Position numbers and translations under genes: made by a program
Notes under the pieces: generated by a model
The model's database searches: none
The model's input: only the letters and a program-made list of their open reading frames with translations
Told to the model about the DNA's origin: nothing
Source: Eutypella sp. D-1
Taxonomy: Eukaryota > Ascomycota > Sordariomycetes > Xylariales > Diatrypaceae
Assembly: GCA_023313575.1 (NCBI GenBank)
Contig: JAJTTP010000007.1
Span: forward strand, 1,116,001-1,180,000
Direction of reading: 5' to 3'
Length of the DNA: 64,000 nt
Shown here: positions 1 to 14,866 of the stretch, in pieces
How the letters are laid out: each line of letters opens with the position of its first letter
Numbering within the stretch: the first letter of the stretch is position 1

Positions 1-5467
<5,467 letters not shown>

Positions 5468-7425
5468 AAAGACAATGTCTGACCTAGGTAGAGAGCGCAT
5501 ATATAGACTTGGGAGACTACTACCCGTCGGCTGTTCCGGACGGGCACGTATAGTACTTATACATACATAGACAGCGACGCGACGCGTTCTGGCCCTTCCT
5601 CTTGTATCCACCAGGATAAGGCTCCCTCTTTGGGTGTTATCTCAGTAACTAGACTCCAACTCAAGGCTTACCTACATTAAGAGGAACGGAGGGGATACCT
5701 AAAAGTTAGCAGACTAGTGGAGATGTGGAGAAGATATACGGGCGATCTAGGCCTGTTTACTACATAGAGAGGACAACGAAGCCGGCTATTGTAGGCTTTT
5801 ACTAGCTGGGATTCCGTAACGTCATTCATGAATACTACTAGATGAGAGGCGACAAAAAACAACAACTTTGCAATTGTGCCACACCAGCTAATCCATCTAT
5901 ATCCATTTTTAAGCTAGCATCGTCTAGATATCCAGATGAGTTAACAGTAAGTATGTAACTAGAGGTGAGGGGGGGGGGAATCTCGCAGCGAGGTCGATGT
6001 GAAATCTTTTGGCCTTGGTGGCTGACGGAAAATGCATAGTAAGTGACATTTGACAATTACTGTAGGTGCCTACAAAACATTGTTTCAATCTGGCCGCGTC
6101 TGATCTTACCCGGCCACGGTAACATCCCGTATATGTGTTCATAGCAACCCGGTTCTATAGGGCATCATGCAGGGGAGGAGGATCCGCCAGTTCGCTCCTT
6201 GTGCGCGCCGGCGCTGCCAGTTCTGCTAGTCAGACAATGTGAACAGTCAGCCAGTACCATCAGCGTAACCCAGGGGCCAGGGTTGTTCCCCCGGACCCAG
6301 TCGTGGGAAATTACCACATGAGGGCCCGGGCGAGCGATACGTGCTTGCCTCGCGTGCGATCTAACTAGTCTGGGCCGGACCCCGGACTAAAACCACCTTG
6401 GCAATTTGATGCTCAGGGGGATCACAGATCACAGCGCGCGCGCAGCGCCGGAGACATTACTATGTATAACTTTTTAAGAGAAAATTCAGAGAGAACTGCG
6501 TCCGTGTGTTAGGCGATTTGGGGTTTGACAGATGTGGTAGCCCTTTTTTGCCTTGGAGCTTGGAGGACGAAGCAAGGAAGGGGAGGGAAAAAGGAAGGCC
6601 TTGGGAGGAACTCGAGGGGGAGAAACTACCCGGTTCGGGTCTGTCTCCGCTGTCACCTCATCCCACCCACACACCCACAAACAAGCCCACACCCACACAC
6701 TTTCGCGGCCTCTGTGCTCCCATCCACACACGCAGAGAAACTCTCTTCTCGAGATCTCTTTGCCACACCACACCTCCGACTTCACACACACTCGTTTTTT
6801 CCCTCACCCCACCCTGGAGTGAACCAGCTGTAGTCGTGGTGGTAGTTTTTAATTGGCAGCCAGTTCGCTAGCTAGCATCGCGTAGTACACAGCGAGCCAG
6901 AGCAGAACAGTAAAGGGGAAAAGAAGATAGTGACAAGCCATTCCTTGCGTTGCATCTACACCCACGCCGTCCGATCCTTCATTCTTTTTTAGGTAGTCCT
7001 TACGATCACTTTTGCTTTTAATTATTTCTTTTTTTTCTTTATCCACCTAAATAATCAGTTTTGGTCATTACTGTTTTGTCCCTCCTTTTTTTAATACCCA
7101 CCATCATTAATATCAACGTCGAATCGATCACGGATTTCGTCGTTAATCCCTTATCGAATTCCCATTAAAAAAACACCGCACAGCATAGCGCAGCCACGTA
7201 ATAGACCACCTACCGTGGCCTGCCTACTCCCTATACAGCGAGCGAGCGATTGATTCAGACCGTCACGTCGTACGATAGCCAGCATTTTTGGGAATAGACA
7301 GTCACCTGTATATATCTTTTTGGGGAGTATATACACGCCAATTGGGGGCGGAGAGAGAAAAGGAGAGAAGAGGGTGTAGGCAAAAAAGCTACTAGAGAAG
7401 GAGCCAAAAGACAAACCAGTCTACA
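5468..7425. other. Intergenic region and long leader of the downstream membrane-protein gene
   Basis: No coding gene is supported. The first part is the 3' flank of the ATP sulfurylase gene. A run of about ten G lies near 5970. From about 6500 the sequence becomes pyrimidine- and CA-rich and then T-rich, which is promoter- or leader-like. The 100-codon frames here on both strands overlap the CA-rich repeat and look like compositional artefacts. Confidence 0.5.
6661..6702. repeat. CA-rich simple repeat (CCCACACA-type)
   Basis: An imperfect run of CCCACACAC/CCCACAAA words lies about 0.85 kb before the start codon of the membrane-protein gene. It is a low-complexity tract and generates the spurious Pro/His/Thr-rich frames seen here on the plus strand. 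Confidence 0.75.
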
Positions 7426-7473
7426 ATGCCGGAGTTTGGGTCACAATTGCATCCCATCATAACATCGCATTGA
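7426..7473 (+). promoter_or_regulatory. Upstream ORF (15 codons) in the leader of the membrane-protein gene
   Basis: An ATG at 7426 opens a 15-codon frame ending in TGA at 7471-7473, 81 nt before the main ATG at 7555. It is in the same frame as the main ORF but separated from it by the stop. If the transcript starts upstream of 7426, this uORF would be met first and could reduce translation of the main frame. Transcript start is not known. Confidence 0.45.
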
Positions 7474-7554
7474 GAAGAGACACACAGCATCAAATTCTTG
7501 GTATACGACGGAACGGGACGACCGAACAACCCGCCTTCGCGGGAACCCCGACAA

Positions 7555-9135
7555 ATGGCACCGACGGACCAGGAGCGGGACCGCCACACGAGCCTCAGCA
7601 GCAACAACAGCGCGGTGGGCCTGCTCGCGCGCCGCGGAAAGCCTTACCAGCAGCACCGCCGCCTGCAGTCTGGCGGCTCCTCCGTACCGTCCACGGTCTC
7701 GCCCGTGCTGTCGAGCCCGCCGTGGCGGCAGCCGCCGCTGCCGGCGCACCCCAGGTCACAGAATCAGAACCGCCTCCGCGATCAGGAGCCCTACTACGAG
7801 GAGGAGTCATGGGAGAAGAGAGCACCGGGAGCGGCGGCGGCACCAGGAGGAGGCGCAGTAGGAGCTGGCACGGTGACGACGACGATTAGCTCGCCGCTGT
7901 CGCCAAGGAGGCCGGCGCCAGTAGTACCGGCAGGAGTTGGGGTGGCTGTAGGAGGAGAGAGTGGAGCTGGGACGGGAGCGGGAGTAGGAGCGGCAGGGCC
8001 TGGAGGAGACCAGTCCTCGGGCTTCGAGTTCCGCGGCTTCGACTTTTTCGCCAAGAAGGACTTCAACGAGCTCCGCGACGCGTCCCGGGCCTACTTCAAC
8101 AATCTAAACGTTGGCCGACCCTCGTCGTTCATCAGTTTCGGTGGCGCCTCCGGCTCGGCCGCCAAGAGGAGCAGCACCAAGGGAGGCGCCGCCGCTGGCA
8201 ATGGCGGAAGCGACGGGAACGGCGCCTCGTGGCTGGGAGACGCCACGCCCCCGCCCTCGCCTACACTGGAACCTAAGCGTGCCGTCGGCGCTGTCCCACC
8301 CTTATCGGGTGATGGTGGGGGCTTGGACAGCGACGAGAAGGCGAAGGGCAGGGGGGCGAGAGCGGTAGGCGCAGCCGGGGCGGGAGCAGGTGCCGCTGCG
8401 GGAGTGGGTGCCGCCGCAGGTGGGGGGAGGGGGGCAGCAGATGGCGACGGCGGCGAGGGAGGAGGTCTAGCAGACGGTATGTTTCCGGAGGAACCCGACG
8501 AGTCCGAGCCACGAATCTTCGGGATCCGGAAGAGGATGTTTGGGGTGCTAGTGGCTCTCCTCTGCGCCGTGCTTCTCGTCATCATCATCGCGGTCAGCGT
8601 CGGCGTGAGCATGGGCAAAAAGAACAGCGGCAATGACAGCGACCTCAGCGCCGTAACGCCCACCGCTTCGTCTTCACCGCAGATCGGCACGTCCGGCGCG
8701 ACGACCGTGACGGCCACGGAGACGACGCCGGCCTCGACGGTAACCACCACTGCGACAAAGGAAGAGGATATGAAGCACAGCTCGACACCGACACCCAAGC
8801 CGATGCCGGGCGGATCAGCGCAAGTGGACTGCCCGGCGGCCAACGGGACCACCTACCAGGTTCCCGGCTCCGACAAGAAATTCCTGCGCATCTGCGGCGT
8901 GGACTACACCGGTTCTGGGTCCCGCAAGGAGGCGACCGACATCGGCCAAGTCCAGACTGAGACAATGCTCGACTGCATGAAGAACTGCGCCGGCACTTCC
9001 GGCTGCGACGCTTGCGCCTGGGGCTACCTCGACGGCGACCAGGGTACCCTCCACCGCTGCTGGATGAAGAGCAATCTTGCCCAGAGCGGCGGGCACGAGG
9101 TCGACGAGGACTGGAGCTTTGCTATACTTGTATGA
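7555..9135 (+). CDS. Single-pass membrane protein with low-complexity N-terminus and Cys-rich outer domain
   Basis: The protein is 526 aa with no visible intron. I took ATG 7555 (A at -3, G at +4) because the open frame upstream of it contains no ATG. Residues 1 to about 320 are disordered, rich in Gly, Ala, Ser and Pro, with no signal peptide. One hydrophobic segment (RMFGVLVALLCAVLLVIIIA onward, about residues 327-352) is followed by a Ser/Thr-rich stalk. A C-terminal domain at about residues 426-526 starts CPAANGTTYQVPG and carries seven cysteines, including a C-x2-C pair, and a Trp-rich end. This layout is common in Pezizomycotina, where the end domain resembles PAN/apple-like extracellular folds. 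I infer a type II orientation with the Cys-rich part outside. Function is unknown; a surface sensor or wall-contact protein is plausible. The antisense frame of 253 codons (8091-8852) is a GC-bias shadow. Confidence 0.82.
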   Translation: MAPTDQERDRHTSLSSNNSAVGLLARRGKPYQQHRRLQSGGSSVPSTVSPVLSSPPWRQPPLPAHPRSQNQNRLRDQEPYYEEESWEKRAPGAAAAPGGGAVGAGTVTTTISSPLSPRRPAPVVPAGVGVAVGGESGAGTGAGVGAAGPGGDQSSGFEFRGFDFFAKKDFNELRDASRAYFNNLNVGRPSSFISFGGASGSAAKRSSTKGGAAAGNGGSDGNGASWLGDATPPPSPTLEPKRAVGAVPPLSGDGGGLDSDEKAKGRGARAVGAAGAGAGAAAGVGAAAGGGRGAADGDGGEGGGLADGMFPEEPDESEPRIFGIRKRMFGVLVALLCAVLLVIIIAVSVGVSMGKKNSGNDSDLSAVTPTASSSPQIGTSGATTVTATETTPASTVTTTATKEEDMKHSSTPTPKPMPGGSAQVDCPAANGTTYQVPGSDKKFLRICGVDYTGSGSRKEATDIGQVQTETMLDCMKNCAGTSGCDACAWGYLDGDQGTLHRCWMKSNLAQSGGHEVDEDWSFAILV

Positions 9136-10030
9136 TGTTGGAGCGCCATGGTCGGGAGGGGGCGTGTGAAGATAAGTGTTTGGCCGGGGATCGAGAATGC
9201 GGGAGGTAATGGCGGGTGTTGGTTGGATGGACGGATGATCGGATTGTTTCGACGAGGAATACACTCAGCTGCTTGGTTCGAGGTATCGATATTCTTTATA
9301 CGAGGGCGATTCACATCGCAGGAAGGGAAAAGCTTTTTCACCGTGATGCCCGCCCACGTCGCCATGTTTTTAGAGATGGCCTTACTCAAATAGATACCCC
9401 TTTGGAGTTCGTTCCGCGCCATGACGAGCAAGTTAAATCTTTCTTGCGGGATTTCATAATTATTATGAAAGCACAGCAGCTATTGTCCCCTGCATGACTC
9501 CTTGTTTGCCGGCACTGCAGTGAGACCGAGTCATCCGGTTTCTTCTTAGCCACAAGGTGGGGATTAACCTCTGCTATATTGTCCACCAAGAACCTTCGCA
9601 AACTACCGATCGCGCTAGATACGGGACGAAGGGGAAGCATGGGCAAATCTAAATAACTCCGCTACCAGTCTGCCGGCCTCATCCAGGGTGCCTGTGATTA
9701 CTATATACTCTTTAGCCATTTCAGTGTTATCAGCATCAGAGCTGCTCTTGTGCCTGATTAGTATCACTGATCATTGTCCACGTTTCTCCAGTGCCAGCAA
9801 AATTGCTTATGAGTAATTGGCCTCACTGCCAGTAGTGTGGCTGACGAGGCGACGCACCACTCACTGTCGGCCTAACTAACACACATGACCCAATGTCTAC
9901 GTAGTATAGCAGCATAGCCTCAATCAGTCCAACCAACGTCCTTGTCAGCATCAGCTATATAGTTCAGCGGCCCCTCCGGCCTAAACAGTACCGACTCCAA
10001 CAGCAACAATAAAGCAACAACAACAGCAAC
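9136..10030. other. Intergenic region
   Basis: No gene is supported. It contains a perfect inverted repeat with 9-nt arms TTTCATAAT/ATTATGAAA and a single central base at 9452-9470, in the 3' flank of the membrane-protein gene. CAACA-rich repeats run into the HET gene leader (about 9995-10030). Confidence 0.5.
9452..9470. repeat. Short perfect inverted repeat (9-nt arms)
   Basis: The arms TTTCATAAT and ATTATGAAA flank one T. It lies about 320 nt past the membrane-protein stop codon. It could be a small hairpin in a 3' UTR or chance in AT-rich DNA. Confidence 0.5.
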
Positions 10031-10162
10031 ATGAAAGACTGTCGACATGACCGACTACGAAATAGACATAGACAAGGCGCTCAACCGTACAAGAGGCTTC
10101 AAGCACCCGCCAATCAACGTAAACACCCAGGTCCGACTGCTCCGCATAGCATACCGAGATGA
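10031..10162 (+). promoter_or_regulatory. Overlapping upstream ORF of the HET gene (43 codons)
   Basis: An ATG at 10031 with A at -3 lies 16 nt before the HET start codon (10047) and in a different frame. Its reading frame runs past the main start and stops at TGA 10160-10162. A scanning ribosome that uses it cannot easily reach the HET start, so it would lower HET protein output. The effect depends on the true transcript 5' end. Confidence 0.45.
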
Positions 10163-11863
10163 CTCGCTGGGTCCGGGACCCGTTAATTGTAGCCTCGAGG
10201 TATTCGACGTTACTGACCTGCCCCGAACCCGGTACAAGGCGTTATCCTACATGTGGGGCACTGCCCGCACCGAAGATGATATCCGGGATGTCGACGTCGG
10301 AGGCCAACCCTTCGCCGTGCGCCGCAACCTCGACGCATTCCTCGCGACGGTAGCCGCGAGAAAGAGGCGTGCCGAGGGACTATTCTTCATCGATGCCGTG
10401 TGTATCAACCAACTCAACCTCGCTGAGCGTGAGGCCCAGGTTCGCCTAATGGCTCGCATCTTCCGCTGTGCGAACGAGGTCGTCACTTGGCTCGGTAAGC
10501 TGTCGAAGGGCACCGGCCAGGAGTACGCCAATGTACGTGCTCTGGCACTGGCCACAAAGCCTCAGAATCGGTCCCAGATAAGTCCTCGAACACGGACAGG
10601 ACGGCTCGATGATGAGGAGAAAGGAGGTTTGGGTTGGTCTCCCTGCCATAGCAAGAAGAACTGGACGGCGACCGAGTGGGCTGGCCTCCATCACCTAACC
10701 CACCACCCCTACTGGCGCCGCATTTGGGTCGTGCAGGAGATACAGCTTGCGAAGCGCGGGGTTGTGTGGTGCGGCCCCTTTAAGTTCCCGCTGTCCCTTC
10801 TAGCCACGTCCGCCCCTACAAATACACCCCATCAGAGAACGACCAGACTCAACGCAGACGGTAGCCTTTACACAGTACGGGAGGCATGCGCGCGCGCACA
10901 AAGCCCGGCCGCAGTTATCATAACACACCGTCTACGCCAAGTCCAGCGGCCGGCGCCTTCGTCACGCGACGTCATCGGCCTTGGGACCTTGGCGGAGATG
11001 ACAGAGCAACTCGTCGTTAGCACGCCCTCAAGCTCTCCCACTATTGAAACCTACCATTCTCATGTGCCGGACCTGCTACACCATATCATTCCCCTCTTCG
11101 GAGGGCTCGACTGCACCGACCCGCGAGACCGGCTGTACGGGCTCTTGGGTCTGCTGCACGAGCGTAGCGCCAGCCTTGTAGCGCCGGACTACAGCCGCGG
11201 TATCGACCACGCCGTCTACCAGGCCCTCAGGGCGGGAATCGTAGAAATCGCTAGAGAGATGAGGCCTGTAATTGGTAGCATCGATGATGTCGCCTTGGGC
11301 GGGATAATTGGTTTTGGTGCCGCTTCCGGGGACTCTTCCGCGATGTATAGTGACAGCGGTTACCCGCTTTACCACGAACAGGAGCAGATAGTCAGCGGTA
11401 CGTGCCTTGCGTACTACTGTGACGTTCGCGATGCATTCGGCATCCCGGATGAGCGGTGCGCGGACATCTTCGGGCGCGTGCTACGAGAGCTGAAGGGACG
11501 GGGTTGGGACCGCAGGTCCGACCGCGACCTTGGCCTCAAGCTGTGGGATGATGATGACAGCGAGTTCGTAAGGAGTATCCCACAACAGCTGCGGCGTGCT
11601 GGCTGGAGGTTCGGCGACGGTGATGTTGGTATGGTCGGAGAAGATATCGTAGAGGAATCAACAGAAGAGCCTTGGTCTCTAAAACTTCGTAGCAGCCAGC
11701 GTGACGTCACAGAGCGGATGTAAGTACTCTCTCTTTCCCGTCCACTTCTACCCCCGGGGGTGTCATTAATTCGTACACCGATGAATGGTTGCTAAACAGA
11801 CTGGATAGTATGCGGAAGCTTCGAAGCGTGAAACGCAGCAAAGGAGGGTACGTGAGCCTTTGA
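10047..11863 (+). CDS. HET-domain (heterokaryon incompatibility) protein
   Basis: The N-terminal HET domain (about residues 55-215) is clear from YKALSYMWG, the FIDAVCINQ motif followed by the REAQV...M block, WLG, and the PYWRRIWVVQE block. A later LLGLLHERSAS...PDYS block is typical of HET proteins. HET domains trigger cell death after fusion of incompatible strains; the partner here is unknown. The intronless reading gives 558 aa (stop 11721-11723). A better supported alternative splices at GTAAGT (11720), which itself contains that stop, to an AG at 11799. It continues in exon 11800-11863 for 21 more residues, ending in a basic tail. I give the spliced extent. An ATG only 16 nt upstream may limit translation. 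No transmembrane segment or NACHT/WD repeat region is seen. Confidence 0.9.
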
Positions 11864-12478
11864 CAGCATCATTAGAGGATAGTCAGCTACGCCCACAGGT
11901 TTTTATCAGTGTCATGCCAACCATGATAAGAAATGATTGTTAAACGTTAGTTCAACCTCGAGTCTCTGAATGAAATGATAGATCTGCCATACTTCAGACC
12001 ATCTTCTGCCTGCCAACCCTATGGCCAACCAGTATTACGTGTTTATACCCGTTTCATATATATTCAGAACTTTCCTCAGCTGTCTGTCCAGCGTGTGGGC
12101 GCTACCAGAGCTGGACGGGTTAATAATGGGAAACCGGTGTCAAGTCTCGTAGATACTTTTTGATGTACTGGGTTTAGAAAAAGAAAACAAATACCAGTAA
12201 ACATATCATTCAACGCCAAATTTACGCATACTGGTGCTACAAATCACTATAACTAACACACAACAAACATATTTTACTTTGTTTGGTTATACGTAAGGCA
12301 TCAAGGCATTGTTACACATGTTTGGCTATCAACGCTCAAAGCTATGCCCACATTCTTGCAGGACCAACATACCACAGTATTTCTACCCGCTCCATTCCCA
12401 ACATTGACATCCGGGTATGATGTTGAGATGCTATGTTTCACTGAGATTCACACTTGATAAACTGGAAAGGTCATCAAA

Positions 12479-13846
12479 ATGTCCATCATAGATTCGCTGT
12501 TCAGCCCTGATGACGAGCTCCTACGGGATATAGTCAACAAATATAGACCTGACCTGGGGAAGTACGAAGAGTTCTACCGCCAGGTCCACCGTGATCCCGA
12601 GCTCTCGGGAATGGAAAAGAACACCGCAATACTCGTCGCTTGCCATCTCACTGGACTTGGCTTTGAAGTCCGTACTGGCATAGGCGGCCACGGGGTGGCC
12701 GCGGTCTTGAGAAATGGAAAAGGCAAGACGATCTTGATGCGCGCGGAGCTCGACGCTTTGCCTATTCTTGAGCAGACAGACCTCCCTTACAAGAGCACCA
12801 AGAGGATGGTCGACCGGTATGGGAACGAACGCCCAGTCATGCATGCAGGCGGCCACGACATGAACATGGCCGCACTCTTAGGCGCGTCCGATCTCTTAGT
12901 AGCAGCCGCGAAGGAGTGGAGTGGCACGCTACTCGTCGTCTTTCAGCCTGATGCAGAGGAGACTGGCGGCGCCCAGGCAATGGTTGATGACGGGTTGTAC
13001 TCCAAAAAGATTCCAAGACCTGACATAATGCTGGCCCAGCATGTCAAATATACCTGTAGCGGAACTGTAGGCATTAATTCCGGGGAAATCATGGTCGCCA
13101 CAGACTCAGTCAATGTCAGGGTGACGGGAGGACCGTGTCCGGGAGTGAACCCACAGCAGTGCGTCGACGCCATCTCCGTGGCCTTGCAGATCATCACACA
13201 GCTACCGGACGACGTGTCCAAAGAAGTCGGGACGGTCCATAATGTCGTCGTCGTGTGCAAGAGTATCCACGCGGGCGTCCCCGGAAACGATTACGTCGCT
13301 CACGCCGATTTCCTGCTCGACATCATGACATTCGATCACTTTCTCCGCGGGAAAGCCCACGAGGTGATAAGGCGGAAGATCCAGGACTGCTGCAAAGCCG
13401 CAAGAACCACAGTAGAGCCCGTGATCAACTTCGCGATCCGCGCACCCCCAACCACCAACGACGCTATTGTAGCGGAACCCATCCGTTGCGTGTTTGAGGG
13501 TTATTTTCAGGACGATTGCTGGCGTACGTATGGCACGCCCGGGTGTGAGGACTTCCCGCTACTGGGCGGTCTGGACGCATGCTCTGCCGTCCCTTACGCG
13601 TATTGGATGTTCGGAGGGACTCAGCGGTGGACGGAAGGGCCGCAGCCGGAGAATCGTTCACCGTTCTTTGCGCCTGCCATTCAGCCTACACTGCGCGCCG
13701 GTACGGATGCCATGGCCCTCGCGGTCCTGACTTTCTTAACGGCAAAGTCCCGATGTGACGCTGGCCGCTCATGCTCGCCGGAAAGGTCTTTTATCCAGGT
13801 AGACTCCAGTGATGGGGCAAGAAAGAAGTTGAAAAGAAAACGTTAA
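12479..13846 (+). CDS. M20 (M20D amidohydrolase) family protein with degenerate metal site
   Basis: This is an intronless ORF of 455 aa with fold-wide similarity to fungal M20D amidohydrolases: MRAELDALPI (about 87-96), MHAGGHDMN (121-129), FQPDAEE (155-161), AQHV (186-189), and a C-terminal SPFFAPAIQPTLRAGTDA block (394 on). Active relatives carry HACGHD, GGHG and NHSPFFAP. Here the Cys ligand is Gly124, the GGHG His is Pro219, and the C-terminal His ligand is Arg393. Glu160/161, His126 and His188 remain. I infer a pseudo-enzyme or one with altered chemistry. The C-terminus ends in GARKKLKRKR, which looks like a nuclear localisation signal and is unusual for the family. The frame is intact over its whole length, so it is not an obvious pseudogene. 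It lies 615 nt downstream of the HET gene on the same strand. Confidence 0.88.
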   Translation: MSIIDSLFSPDDELLRDIVNKYRPDLGKYEEFYRQVHRDPELSGMEKNTAILVACHLTGLGFEVRTGIGGHGVAAVLRNGKGKTILMRAELDALPILEQTDLPYKSTKRMVDRYGNERPVMHAGGHDMNMAALLGASDLLVAAAKEWSGTLLVVFQPDAEETGGAQAMVDDGLYSKKIPRPDIMLAQHVKYTCSGTVGINSGEIMVATDSVNVRVTGGPCPGVNPQQCVDAISVALQIITQLPDDVSKEVGTVHNVVVVCKSIHAGVPGNDYVAHADFLLDIMTFDHFLRGKAHEVIRRKIQDCCKAARTTVEPVINFAIRAPPTTNDAIVAEPIRCVFEGYFQDDCWRTYGTPGCEDFPLLGGLDACSAVPYAYWMFGGTQRWTEGPQPENRSPFFAPAIQPTLRAGTDAMALAVLTFLTAKSRCDAGRSCSPERSFIQVDSSDGARKKLKRKR

Positions 13847-14866
13847 GGCTTTGGGGAAGAGTAGTAGGGCTTAGATGCAATATCATGCGAGAAGAAGCTA
13901 AGTTTCGGCAACCCATACAATAGCACGTTCGTTCAGCCTAGGGCAAAATATCAGATACCACGCCAGCATGCTGCTACCTCCCTATCCATCACCCATACAT
14001 ACGTCTTCATGCACCTGGGGCAAGCGTAGAAGGGATCCAAGTGCTCACCGACTTTACTTGATTGATATTCCGTTGGCTTCAAAAGAAGAAAAAGAGAAGG
14101 TGGAAACAGCAAATCAGACGCACATTTATGAAGCGAGCTTAAGATTGGGACAAATAGAATATGTATTCATTAGGGCAGGATCTCTCTCCTATCTATGTAG
14201 TAAGAGGCTAATTAAGGGACTCGCATTGACGGCAAGTGGGGGGTATCGCGGTGTCACGCCCGCTTTTGGATACCGGGGGCCTCGAGTCCACGGGGTGCGA
14301 CATCAGCAAAAGAAAAAAAAAAGTCCGCGAGAGCTTTCTTTTTGGTAAAAAGCCTCGCGGTCCTAGCACGTCCCCGAAGTTCGGTGGATTACGCCGTGGA
14401 CGATCTAGGCCAGTCCTTTCATTTTCCTTGCTCTTTCTTCGTCTGCAGACTCTCTCCCATCTTTCCTCTTTTCTTGTTTCTCATTATCAACATATCTTCT
14501 CTCTTCTCTGTCTCTAGACAATCGGATAGATTGTCTTAATTGCAGCAACCTGGCAATTCTGCCAGAGCACATTCCATAGTGGCGAAATATGACGCCTCAT
14601 ATCGAGGCAATAAGGGGGTATCGTGCTCCTATGCAATAGTTGTGAAGACGCCTCGACTCCGTGAGGCGCCGCGAATACGCCAGCAACCCCGGATCTCTGA
14701 ACGCCGTTGACCTTGGCTGGAAACAACAAAGTCGTAGTAATACTGCAACCTATTTTGCATCTTATAGACGCAATGAAAGAAAATGGGGAAGGCGAAGGGG
14801 ATTCTACGAATGCCGGGTTGGCCAAGTGACGTCGGTCTCTGCGAGTAAGTAGATTTACGGAGTCGC
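13847..14866. other. Intergenic region between convergent genes
   Basis: This is the tail-to-tail spacer of the M20 gene (+) and the Red1-like gene (-). No gene is supported. The short plus-strand frames at 13968-14517 overlap an A-rich tract and a CT-rich tract and show no family resemblance. Confidence 0.5.

Noticed and set aside
8091..8852. 253-codon minus-strand frame opposite the membrane-protein gene
   Set aside because: Pro/Ala/Ser-rich shadow of a Gly/Ala-rich coding region; the plus strand has a transmembrane segment and a Cys-rich domain.
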